Below, one piece after another: positions 56,510 to 64,000 of a stretch of 64,000 nt of DNA; positions within the stretch are counted from its first letter, which is position 1; each line of letters starts with the position of its first letter. Under the pieces are notes generated by a model that was not told where the DNA came from, ran no database searches, and was given only the letters and a program-made list of their open reading frames with translations. The translations under genes and the position numbers were made by a program. This DNA is from Flaviramulus basaltis (lineage in GTDB: Bacteria > Bacteroidota > Bacteroidia > Flavobacteriales > Flavobacteriaceae): positions 186,001 to 250,000 of the forward strand of contig NZ_FPKV01000003.1 of the NCBI RefSeq assembly GCF_900114265.1, in the 5' to 3' direction.

Positions 56510-57880
56510 TTATTTAATTATGAATGGAACATGTTTTTTAAGTGAATAATTCTTTTTAAGGAATTTAGAATTTAATTTTTTATCTGAAATACAAATTGCA
56601 GCACCTAAAGCAGATCCTAAAGAAGAATCAGTAGTTCTTAATTTTTTATCCCTAAAATAATGAGATAGTAGCTTTATGTACAGATCATTATCACTAAATC
56701 CTCCATCAACATAAAGTTGTTTAATCTCATCATCTCCAATAACACTTTTTATACTCTTAATTTGCAACAGCATTAATTCTATCATTAATTGATGGTATGC
56801 ATGTTCAAACTTATCATAAGGGAACTTTGTTTTTAATGGCATATCTTGATCAGAAATACTTTCCCATTTATACATATGTTCAAAATCCTGAATAATCTCA
56901 AAATAGGTGTCGTAATCAAACTTAATATGCCTATGGTAATCTTCAGAGACTACATAATGTTTATATAAATTTCTGACTTGAATTTTATATTCATTTCCTA
57001 AAAATAAACGGGTTGCTTTAACAGGTTTTCCATTAATTCTCATATAATTTACAGAATTTATGTCTTTTGAATTAGTTGATAATAATTTTTCAGTAAAAGG
57101 ATTTAAAGCAATACTCCAAGTTCCAGTAGATACTAGAACAAATTTCTTTTTTATACTTCTAACATATGGTAATAATGCAGCAGAACTGTCATGAATACCA
57201 ATTCCTATTTTAATTCGATTACCATTATAATTCATATTTATACTTGTTTCAGTTGAAACTATAGGAGGTAATACCTTGTTAATTTCTTCTTTATAAACCC
57301 AATTATGATAATCTTTTTTACTGTAATCCCATAAAGCTGTATGACAACCTATGCTGGTGAATTCGCTTAAAGGAACACTTGTGAATATATAGCTTAGATA
57401 TTGAGGTAGATGTAATGAATACCTTATTTTTTTGAAAATTTCAGGCTTAGTGTATTTAATCCAATAAAGCTGCATCCCAGAATTTAATAAGCTTAAGTCA
57501 AAACAACCTGTTGTTTTTAAAAAGGTTTCTTTGGGTCCGTAGCTTTCTAAAAAGGAATCAACTACACTTTTTTCTAATTTTTTAGTGTAATTATAGAGTG
57601 GAGTAAGTACCTCTCCATTTTCATCTAAGTGAACAAAGCTAGCTCCGTAGGTTGAAAAGTTAATTGCTCTTACGTTATACTTTGATTGTTTAATAATTCT
57701 TTCAAAAACACTTTTTATCCATTTTTGAAGTTCAACTAAATTTTCGGTTGGATGTCCATCTTCATCTTTTATTTCGTCAAATAGAATGTATTCTTTATGA
57801 ACCTCATGAAAATCATTATCAAAGAGGAAGAATTTTTTATTGGTTTTTCCAATATCGAATATGGCAGTTACATTCTTCAT
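56510..57880 (-). CDS. FGGY family carbohydrate kinase, probable L-rhamnulokinase
   Basis: A 456-residue FGGY kinase. AIFDIGKTNKKFFLF is the N-terminal phosphate motif, and GIGIHDSSAALLPYVRS and LVSTGTWSIAL mark the second ATP-binding half. Short of a biochemical test the substrate is inferred from neighbours: isomerase, aldolase/dehydrogenase and lactate dehydrogenase point to L-rhamnulose or L-fuculose. It ends 7 bases before lldD. Confidence 0.85.
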   Translation of the reverse strand: MKNVTAIFDIGKTNKKFFLFDNDFHEVHKEYILFDEIKDEDGHPTENLVELQKWIKSVFERIIKQSKYNVRAINFSTYGASFVHLDENGEVLTPLYNYTKKLEKSVVDSFLESYGPKETFLKTTGCFDLSLLNSGMQLYWIKYTKPEIFKKIRYSLHLPQYLSYIFTSVPLSEFTSIGCHTALWDYSKKDYHNWVYKEEINKVLPPIVSTETSINMNYNGNRIKIGIGIHDSSAALLPYVRSIKKKFVLVSTGTWSIALNPFTEKLLSTNSKDINSVNYMRINGKPVKATRLFLGNEYKIQVRNLYKHYVVSEDYHRHIKFDYDTYFEIIQDFEHMYKWESISDQDMPLKTKFPYDKFEHAYHQLMIELMLLQIKSIKSVIGDDEIKQLYVDGGFSDNDLYIKLLSHYFRDKKLRTTDSSLGSALGAAICISDKKLNSKFLKKNYSLKKHVPFIIK

Positions 57881-57889
57881 ATTATAAAA

Positions 57890-59170
57890 TTATAACCCAG
57901 TTGCAACAGAATGTCTTCCTCTTTCTTTAATAAGTTCTTCTCTTATATTTAATAAACGGTATGCTTGCAAAGGATTTATTGCACCTCCTGAAATGAATCT
58001 TGCTTGTTGGATTAACGGTCTTACATCTGTTCGATAAGCATTTTGTAAAATTTCTTGACAAGCCACAACATCATTTTTGTTTTGTGCCATTTTAAGCTCA
58101 TTTTGATCTACTAATAATGCTTTTGCATAAGCTTCTTGTATAGCTTCAAGTGATTGGATTAAATCTTCTATGGGGTCTTTTATGTTATGACTAGCATCAA
58201 TCATCCAAGCTAAATCTGGATTTCTTGTATTGTTTTCCATACCATAAACCAGTTCGTTAAAAATTAAGAACAAGGCATATGGTTTTATACACCCAACAGT
58301 TAAATCATCATCACCATATTTGCTGTCATTAAAATGAAAGCCCCCCAATTTGCCTTTTAACATTAAAATTGAAACAATTTGTTCAATATTACTATTCGGT
58401 AAATGATGGCCTAAATCAACTAAGGAAAATGCTCTATCACCACATTCATCAGCTAGCATAAAAGATGTACCCCAATCTTGTATAACAGTACTATAAAAAT
58501 TAGGTTCAAACGGCTTATATTCAATAAGCATTTTCCAATCATTAGGTAGCTCTTTATAAATTGACTTTAAACTATCCTGAGTATTTTGAAATGCAGTTTG
58601 AAAGTTATTTTGACCAGGGAAACAAGATCCATCTGCTAGCCAAACGGTTAAGCTCTTAGAACCTAGTTTTTTACCTATATTAATAACATCTATATTATGT
58701 TGAATAGCTTGTTGTCTTACGGCTTCGCTTGTATTGCTTAAAGAACCATATTTGTAACTTTCTTTAGACTTTTTTTGATCTTGAAATGTGTTTGAGTTTA
58801 CCGCATCAAATTTAATATCCAAAGAATTTGCTAATTCTTTAATGGTGTTATAATCTTCAGGAATATCCCAAGGTATATGAAGCGAAATAGCACCTGCAGT
58901 TTGTGTTAATATGTTTAGTAAACCAATATCTTCTAATTTTTGTTCTAAGCTTGAAGGTTCTCCATAAAATGAAAAACGTCCAAAACGAGTTCCTCCAGCA
59001 CCTAATGCCCAACTTGGTATTGCTACTTGAAATTCTTTTAATTTCGCTATTAAATTGTTGACATTAACCCCTTTGTTATTTAATTTATCTGCTAAAAAAT
59101 CGAAAGATTCTTCATGAGATTGAAGACTTTTACTATTTGTATCTTGTATATGACTTTGTTTTATTTTCAT
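57890..59170 (-). CDS. L-rhamnose isomerase-type sugar isomerase (RhaI/TIM barrel)
   Basis: A 426-residue TIM-barrel isomerase of the Pseudomonas RhaI-like group. Metal-site candidates are Glu in MLIEYKPFEPN, Asp/His in LVDLGHHLPN and Asp in FHFNDSKYGDDD; AGGTRFGRFSF is near the N-terminus. It converts an aldose such as L-rhamnose into the ketose for the kinase. It lies between the fused aldolase/dehydrogenase gene and the kinase gene, all on the minus strand. Confidence 0.88.
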   Translation of the reverse strand: MKIKQSHIQDTNSKSLQSHEESFDFLADKLNNKGVNVNNLIAKLKEFQVAIPSWALGAGGTRFGRFSFYGEPSSLEQKLEDIGLLNILTQTAGAISLHIPWDIPEDYNTIKELANSLDIKFDAVNSNTFQDQKKSKESYKYGSLSNTSEAVRQQAIQHNIDVINIGKKLGSKSLTVWLADGSCFPGQNNFQTAFQNTQDSLKSIYKELPNDWKMLIEYKPFEPNFYSTVIQDWGTSFMLADECGDRAFSLVDLGHHLPNSNIEQIVSILMLKGKLGGFHFNDSKYGDDDLTVGCIKPYALFLIFNELVYGMENNTRNPDLAWMIDASHNIKDPIEDLIQSLEAIQEAYAKALLVDQNELKMAQNKNDVVACQEILQNAYRTDVRPLIQQARFISGGAINPLQAYRLLNIREELIKERGRHSVATGL

Positions 59171-59246
59171 ATGTATTTTCTTATATAACTCCCATATTTA
59201 ATGATATCCTATAGATATTTCCTGAAACTAAGCTAAATAAAAAAAA

Positions 59247-61352
59247 TCATCTTACAAATGCGTTAGCCATTCCACCATCAACATTTATAATATTTCCCGT
59301 GGTTTTTTTTAAAATTGCAACTAGTGAGAATACGCCATTAGCTATATCTTCTGGATAAATTATTTCGTTTAGTAAATTACGTTTAGCATAATGAGCAGGT
59401 AACTCTTCTACAGTAATACCATAAGCTTTTGCACGACCTTCTGCCCAGGCACCTTCCCATATTTTACTACCCACAATAACCCCATCTGGGTTTACTGTAT
59501 TTACGCGTATTTTATCTGGTGCTAATTCAGCAGCCAATAAACGAGCCATGTGTTGTTGTGCTGCTTTTGCTGTGCCGTAACCAACATTGTTTGGTCCAGA
59601 TACTAATCCGTTTTTACTAGCAATACTTATAAAGTTACCGCCTAAATTTTGCTTTCGCATGATTTCTACTCCTACTTTCGCTAATTCAAACTGACCTTTA
59701 ACTAAAACGTCTTGTAAAATATCCCAGTCTTTATCTGTCGTTTCTTCTATAGGTTTAGAGATTGCTAATCCTGCACTATGTACAATTATATCTACCCCAC
59801 CAAATTCTAAACATGCTTTTTTGTAAGCATCTTTAATAGATTTGTAGTTAGTAACATCGCAAACAGTATAAGTAGATATATCGCGTTTATAAGTTGCATT
59901 TGCTTCCTTTAAGCGATCTTCATTTATATCTGTTAATACAACAGTAGCACCTTCTGCAGCTAATTTGTCTGCAATGGCTTTTCCAATACCACCACCTGCT
60001 CCAGTAACTAATGCTACTTTACGTGATAATGGTTGTTCTTTTGGCATACGCTGTAATTTAGCTTCTTCTAATAACCAATATTCTATATCAAAAGCTTCTT
60101 GTCTTGGCAATGATGTATATTCTGTAATAGCTTCTGCACCACGCATTACATTAATAGCGTTAATATAAAATTCGCTAGCAACACGTGTAGTTTGTTTATT
60201 TTTAGCAAAACTAAACATACCCACTCCTGGATAAATAATGATTACAGGATTTGTGTCACGCATTGGAGGACTGTTATCTTTTTTACAAGTATTATAGTAG
60301 TCTGCGTATTCTTGTCTATATTGCTTGAATGTAGGCTCTAATTTTTTAAGAATTGCAGCTCCATCAGATAAATCTTCATTAGGATCTAAAGTTAATACTA
60401 ACGGCTGAATTTTTGTGCGTAAGAAATGATCTGGACAAGATGTTCCCATAGGAGCTAATCTTTTTAAATCATTACTATTAATATATTCTAGAACAACGTT
60501 ACTGTCAGAAAAATGTCCAATCATTCTATTTTCGGAAGAACATAAACCTCTTAAAAAAGGCATTAATTGTGAAGCTTTTTCTAAACGTTCTGCTTTTGGT
60601 AAACTTTGTATTTTTTGTCCGCCAAAAACATTACCTTGTTTTTTAATTTTATTTTCAATGTATTCAGAAGCCATTTCAATAACTTCTAAACTATTAATAT
60701 AACATTCGTATGATGTATCTCCCCAAGTAAATAAACCATGGCTGCCTAAAACAATTCCTCTAATACCAGGGTTATTATTAAGGCATTTTTCTAATTGCAG
60801 ACCTAAATCGAAACCTGGACGTTGCCAAGGCACCCATCCCATTGTATTCCCCCAAATTTCTTTAGTCACTTTTTCGCTGTCTTTTGCAGCAGCAACAGCA
60901 ATTAAAGCATCAGGATGTAAATGGTCAATATGAGCAAATGGTAGCAAACCATGTAATGGTGTGTCAATTGAAGGAGCTTTACTATCCAAATCATAAATAC
61001 AATGATTAAAAAGACCAACCATTCGGTCTTCATCTTCTAAACCGCCATAAACATTTTTCAAATCGCGTAATCTTCCTGTGTACAAACCAGCAATACCATT
61101 ACGTGTTAAAGTACCAATGTCTCCACCAGAACCTTTTATCCACATAACTTCAACGTCTTCGTTTGTTAAAGGGTCTTTTTCTGTAGTTTTACAGCTTGTA
61201 TTTCCACCACCATAATTAGTGATTCTTAAATCTGCTCCTAATATATTTGAACGGTATAAAAAAAGGGCTACTTGATTTTTTTTAAAAGTATTAGCTTTAC
61301 TATCATCCCAAAGGTAGTCTACGTACTTAAATTTTTTTGTAATTGTATTCAT
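59247..61352 (-). CDS. Bifunctional rhamnulose-1-phosphate aldolase / lactaldehyde dehydrogenase
   Basis: A 701-residue fusion. The N-terminal ~440 residues are a class II aldolase with zinc ligands in LLPFAHIDHLHPDAL and GSHGLFTWG. The C-terminal ~255 residues are a short-chain dehydrogenase with cofactor loop VTGAGGGIGKAIA, catalytic Ser in SIASKNG and YGTAK (Tyr/Lys). Together they cleave a ketose-1-phosphate into dihydroxyacetone phosphate and L-lactaldehyde and oxidise the latter to L-lactate. It is the first gene of the operon; a divergent GntR regulator gene is 182 bases upstream. Confidence 0.93.
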   Translation of the reverse strand: MNTITKKFKYVDYLWDDSKANTFKKNQVALFLYRSNILGADLRITNYGGGNTSCKTTEKDPLTNEDVEVMWIKGSGGDIGTLTRNGIAGLYTGRLRDLKNVYGGLEDEDRMVGLFNHCIYDLDSKAPSIDTPLHGLLPFAHIDHLHPDALIAVAAAKDSEKVTKEIWGNTMGWVPWQRPGFDLGLQLEKCLNNNPGIRGIVLGSHGLFTWGDTSYECYINSLEVIEMASEYIENKIKKQGNVFGGQKIQSLPKAERLEKASQLMPFLRGLCSSENRMIGHFSDSNVVLEYINSNDLKRLAPMGTSCPDHFLRTKIQPLVLTLDPNEDLSDGAAILKKLEPTFKQYRQEYADYYNTCKKDNSPPMRDTNPVIIIYPGVGMFSFAKNKQTTRVASEFYINAINVMRGAEAITEYTSLPRQEAFDIEYWLLEEAKLQRMPKEQPLSRKVALVTGAGGGIGKAIADKLAAEGATVVLTDINEDRLKEANATYKRDISTYTVCDVTNYKSIKDAYKKACLEFGGVDIIVHSAGLAISKPIEETTDKDWDILQDVLVKGQFELAKVGVEIMRKQNLGGNFISIASKNGLVSGPNNVGYGTAKAAQQHMARLLAAELAPDKIRVNTVNPDGVIVGSKIWEGAWAEGRAKAYGITVEELPAHYAKRNLLNEIIYPEDIANGVFSLVAILKKTTGNIINVDGGMANAFVR

Positions 61353-61408
61353 TAGAATTATTATGATAATTTATAGCTAAGATAAAATAACATAAAAATA
61401 AATCTATC

Positions 61409-61423
61409 CTGTAGTGTACTGTA
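61409..61423. promoter_or_regulatory. Candidate operator between the rhamnose-type operon and its divergent regulator
   Basis: CTGTAGTGTACTGTA has three near-identical pentamers (CTGTA, GTGTA, CTGTA) in the shared upstream region of the aldolase/dehydrogenase gene and the GntR-type regulator. It stands out as GC-richer than its surroundings. Binding by the adjacent regulator is inference only. Confidence 0.35.
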
Positions 61424-61534
61424 TGCTGCTAATAAAAGTTGTTAATTTATTTGCAATTTAAATGTTATAGTATTTGGTTAAATTTTGTTCAGTGACTTTA
61501 ATTGTTTTTTTTTGTAGATATAAAAAGCAGATTT

Positions 61535-62581
61535 ATGGAAATGATGAAATTTATTAGTATTGATGAAAGTTCTCGAGTACCAAAATATAAGCAAATTATA
61601 GATTCAATTATTTATAATATTTCTGTAGGGAATTTAACTATGGATCAAAAAATTCCATCAATAAACCAATTTAGTGAAGAGTTTTACTTATCAAGAGATA
61701 CTGTAGAAAAAGCTTATAATATACTAAAAGAACGAGACATAATAATGTCTATAAGAGGTAAAGGTTATTACATAAACCGAACAAAATTAATATCAAAAAT
61801 TAATATTCTATTTTTAGTTAACAAATTGAGTTCTTATAAACTGAGAATTTATAATTCTTTCATAAATACTATTGGAGTAACATCCCATACAGATTTGCAT
61901 ATATATCATTGTGATGAATCACTGTTTTTAAATTTATTAAATAAATATAAGTCAACTTACGACTATTTTGTTATCATGCCACATTTTAAAAACGAAAATT
62001 TAAATCATATAAGTTATACAGATGAAGTAATCAATTTTTTAAAAAAAATACCTAGAGAAAAATTAATTATTTTGGATAACATAAAACCAGAAATTGAAGG
62101 GGAAATTGTTGAAATATTTCAAGACTTTGAAGATGATATTTATTATGCCTTGAAAGAAGGTCTCTCAAAAATATCTAAATATGAAAAACTTTTTTTGATA
62201 TATCCAGAAAGTGCTATTTATCCTTATCCAAGAAGAATATTGCATGGCTTTAGAAAGTTTTGTATGGAAAATATTATAGATTATGAAATTATTAATCAAG
62301 TTTATGAAGATATGATTTTGAAAAAAGGTGATTTATTTATAACAATAGAAGAGGCAGACTTGGTTAATTTAGTAAAACAAATTAGGGAAGATAAATTTGT
62401 ATTAGGTAAGGATATTGGTGTTATTTCTTATAATGATACGCCTTTAAAAGAATTACTTGGTATTACCGTAATTTCTACAGATTTTAAGATTATGGGAGAA
62501 ACTGCTGCTAAAATGATTATAAATAAAGAAAAAGGAAAATTTAAAGTACCTTTTAATTTTATTGAAAGAAATTCAATTTAA
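61535..62581 (+). CDS. GntR-type regulator with LacI-like sugar-sensing domain
   Basis: A 348-residue regulator: a GntR winged helix at about 5-75 (PKYKQIIDSIIYNI, FSEEFYLSRDTVEKAYN) then a periplasmic-binding-protein-like domain as in LacI (INILFLVNKLSSYKLRI, and GVISYNDTPLKELL near the end). This hybrid is typical of Bacteroidetes sugar regulators. The ATG at 61535 is chosen within a frame that opens with TTG at 61502. It is divergent from the rhamnose-type operon and probably controls it. Confidence 0.9.
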   Translation: MEMMKFISIDESSRVPKYKQIIDSIIYNISVGNLTMDQKIPSINQFSEEFYLSRDTVEKAYNILKERDIIMSIRGKGYYINRTKLISKINILFLVNKLSSYKLRIYNSFINTIGVTSHTDLHIYHCDESLFLNLLNKYKSTYDYFVIMPHFKNENLNHISYTDEVINFLKKIPREKLIILDNIKPEIEGEIVEIFQDFEDDIYYALKEGLSKISKYEKLFLIYPESAIYPYPRRILHGFRKFCMENIIDYEIINQVYEDMILKKGDLFITIEEADLVNLVKQIREDKFVLGKDIGVISYNDTPLKELLGITVISTDFKIMGETAAKMIINKEKGKFKVPFNFIERNSI

Positions 62582-62610
62582 TAAAAATTATAAAAAGTTA
62601 GTTATGTGAT

Positions 62611-63390
62611 TTATAAACTCTTCAGCTTAACTTTACTTTTTATTAATTCTGGTTTAGTCGTAATAGCAAATTTGTATTTATCCCCTCGATAGTAAGACTG
62701 TTCTATTTCAACTATTTTACCGTTATCACAGAATATAGCACCATCCAAAATAAATATAGCGGTTGGAACTTCATTTTCAAAGTAATTGTTTGGTTCACGT
62801 GGAGAAAAAATAGTGTTTCCCAATGTGCGTTCAACATTTATTAACTTTAAATTGTATTTTTCTTGATAAATTGAAATTAAGGGACGGGAATCTAAATCCA
62901 ATACATTGATTTTAGGACAATGAACCATAGAAATATACTTGGTTTCATCCTTTAATAAAGTCTCATCTGCGTATCTCAATTTGTGAATTTTAAGAACGGG
63001 ACCTTCCATAATATAATGACGATTATTTATGTTTGAGGAAATTCCATCATCTAAAATAGTTTTTTCCAAAATCACATTTTTTGGTGTAAAACCTTCTTTA
63101 ATTAATTTATCAGTAAAACTTTCTTTTACAGCATTAAAAGAGCCTAATACACGGGTTAGATGTTTGTCTTCAAATCTATTAAGTACAAATGTCCCTTTTC
63201 CCTTTATTCTTTTAGCCCAACCTTGAAGTTCTACTTCAAGCAAACTTTTTCTTGCGGTAGTATTACTTATTGAATAAATTTCTATTAGCTCATTTTCTGA
63301 TGGAATTTTGTCTCCTGGTTGAAACTCTCCTGATGATATCTTCTGTATTATTTCTTTACTTATAGTGATGTATTTAGGAATTCCTTTCAT
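62611..63390 (-). CDS. GntR family regulator with UTRA domain
   Basis: A 259-residue regulator: GntR winged helix at about 3-70 (PKYITISKEIIQKISSGEF, IYSISNTTARKSLLEV), then a UTRA effector domain from about 85 on. It is convergent with the other GntR gene (29 bases apart) and divergent from the MFS transporter gene, which it most likely regulates. The effector is unknown, perhaps a uronate-derived sugar judging from the transporter type. Confidence 0.9.
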   Translation of the reverse strand: MKGIPKYITISKEIIQKISSGEFQPGDKIPSENELIEIYSISNTTARKSLLEVELQGWAKRIKGKGTFVLNRFEDKHLTRVLGSFNAVKESFTDKLIKEGFTPKNVILEKTILDDGISSNINNRHYIMEGPVLKIHKLRYADETLLKDETKYISMVHCPKINVLDLDSRPLISIYQEKYNLKLINVERTLGNTIFSPREPNNYFENEVPTAIFILDGAIFCDNGKIVEIEQSYYRGDKYKFAITTKPELIKSKVKLKSL

Positions 63391-63435
63391 TATTCAATAT
63401 TAAATTACGATTTCGTCATAAAAGTATTAAAACTA

Positions 63436-63466
63436 TTTGCATATAATCAAAATAAACTTATATTTG
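63436..63466 (+). promoter_or_regulatory. Bacteroidetes-type promoter of the MFS transporter gene
   Basis: TTTG (63436-63439) and TATATTTG (63459-63466) are separated by 19 bases, matching the Bacteroidetes -33/-7 consensus TTTG-N19-TAnnTTTG. It ends 27 bases before the transporter start codon. Confidence 0.7.
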
Positions 63467-63493
63467 TTAAAAAAATAACTTAGTGCGTTAAGT

Positions 63494-64000
63494 ATGAAAT
63501 ATTCAAAATCGCTTCCTTGGATTATTGTTTTAATGGTATTTATAGCAACAGCTTTGAGTTTTTTGGATCGTCAAGTGCTTTCTGTTCTAATAATCAAAAT
63601 TAAGGAAGATTTTCCGATTTCGGATACTTCTTATGGATTAATTAATACAGGTTTCTTAATTAGTTACGCTATTATGTTTACAGTCGGTGGTATTCTTATA
63701 GATCGTTTTGGAAGTAGATTAGGTTTGGCATTCTCAGTTGGAATTTGGTCATTAGCGACCTCTTTACATAGTGTTGCTCACAATGTATTTCAATTTGGTG
63801 CTTTTAGATTTGTTCTTGGAATTGGAGAAGGTGGAGCCTTTCCAGGCGCTATAAAAGCTGTGGTAGAGTGGGTGCCTAAAAAAAAGCAAGCGTTAGCAAA
63901 TGGTATTGCAATTGGTGGTTCAGCTTTAGGAGCAGTTGTGGCGCCTCCTTTGTGTATTTATCTTATGGCGATTACTGGCTGGAGAGGTGTGTTTTTAATT
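63494..64000 (+). CDS. MFS transporter, anion:cation symporter (hexuronate-like) type, 5' part
   Basis: The first 169 codons are in the window; the gene continues beyond the end. Sequence starts MKYSKSLPWIIVLMVFIATALSFLDRQ, a first membrane helix with the ACS-family DRQ motif, followed by IDRFGSRLG (MFS motif A region) and FVLGIGEGGAFPGAIK, both typical of hexuronate, galactonate and similar transporters. It is divergent from a GntR/UTRA regulator gene and has a clear promoter. The exact substrate is unknown. Confidence 0.9.
   Translation, partial: MKYSKSLPWIIVLMVFIATALSFLDRQVLSVLIIKIKEDFPISDTSYGLINTGFLISYAIMFTVGGILIDRFGSRLGLAFSVGIWSLATSLHSVAHNVFQFGAFRFVLGIGEGGAFPGAIKAVVEWVPKKKQALANGIAIGGSALGAVVAPPLCIYLMAITGWRGVFLI

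Noticed and set aside
1-64000. CRISPR array or complete insertion sequence
   Set aside because: No regularly spaced direct repeats of 25-40 bases and no intact transposase gene were seen while reading the window.

Overview
The window is AT-rich DNA from a member of the Flavobacteriaceae (Bacteroidota), most likely a marine polysaccharide degrader. The evidence is the classical flavobacterial gene order (C40 peptidase, comEC, lpxB and surE on one strand; a complete mraZ-to-ftsZ cluster; yqeY followed by tRNA-Arg), Bacteroidetes promoter signatures (TAnnTTTG), many lipoprotein signals, and a sugar-utilisation region with a sulfatase-activating enzyme.

Layout. 1-5.7 kb: peptide use (end of a dipeptidyl peptidase IV gene, two POT peptide transporters) and two exported thioredoxin-fold proteins. 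5.7-10.5 kb, minus strand: comEC, NlpC/P60 lipoprotein, lpxB, a small membrane protein and surE. 10.6-17 kb: tail-specific protease, an orphan oligopeptide-type ABC permease, a DUF305 protein, a DJ-1/PfpI-like lipoprotein, the EngB GTPase and an alpha/beta hydrolase. 17.2-32.9 kb: the division and cell-wall cluster mraZ-rsmH-ftsL-ftsI-murE-mraY-murD-ftsW-murG-murC-ftsQ-ftsA-ftsZ. It is tightly packed, often overlapping, preceded by a triple MraZ operator and closed by a terminator. 33.0-33.6 kb: yqeY, tRNA-Arg(UCG) and a terminator.

33.8-37.5 kb is a small mobile-element remnant beside the tRNA: an IntDOT-like tyrosine recombinase, a coupled unknown gene, an excisionase-like HTH protein, a tiny ORF and a ribbon-helix-helix mobilisation-like protein. 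No second attachment site was found.

37.6-64 kb is accessory carbohydrate metabolism in modules. (a) A TIM-barrel sugar isomerase/epimerase plus a PhyH dioxygenase, divergent from an AraC regulator. (b) A GntR-controlled minus-strand cassette: cupin phosphoglucose isomerase, ROK kinase, a degenerate-kinase/phosphomannose-isomerase fusion, a second cupin isomerase, a GPH symporter and a GH1 beta-glycosidase. A 21-bp inverted repeat covers the first cupin start codon. (c) A formylglycine-generating (sulfatase-activating) lipoprotein, then a DUF1800/DUF1501 pair. (d) An L-rhamnose (or related deoxysugar) catabolic operon: a fused aldolase/lactaldehyde dehydrogenase, isomerase, kinase, L-lactate dehydrogenase and an NCS1-type permease broken by an in-frame TGA, with a divergent GntR-type regulator. 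(e) A GntR/UTRA regulator divergent from an ACS/hexuronate-type MFS transporter cut by the window end.

Most of the window is recognisable housekeeping. The features most worth a second look are the two-cupin/ROK/fused-PMI cassette with its start-codon-masking inverted repeat, the nonsense-interrupted permease, the recombinase with substituted catalytic residues, and several long perfect palindromes in gene-free stretches. All functions are read from sequence motifs only; no database search was run.
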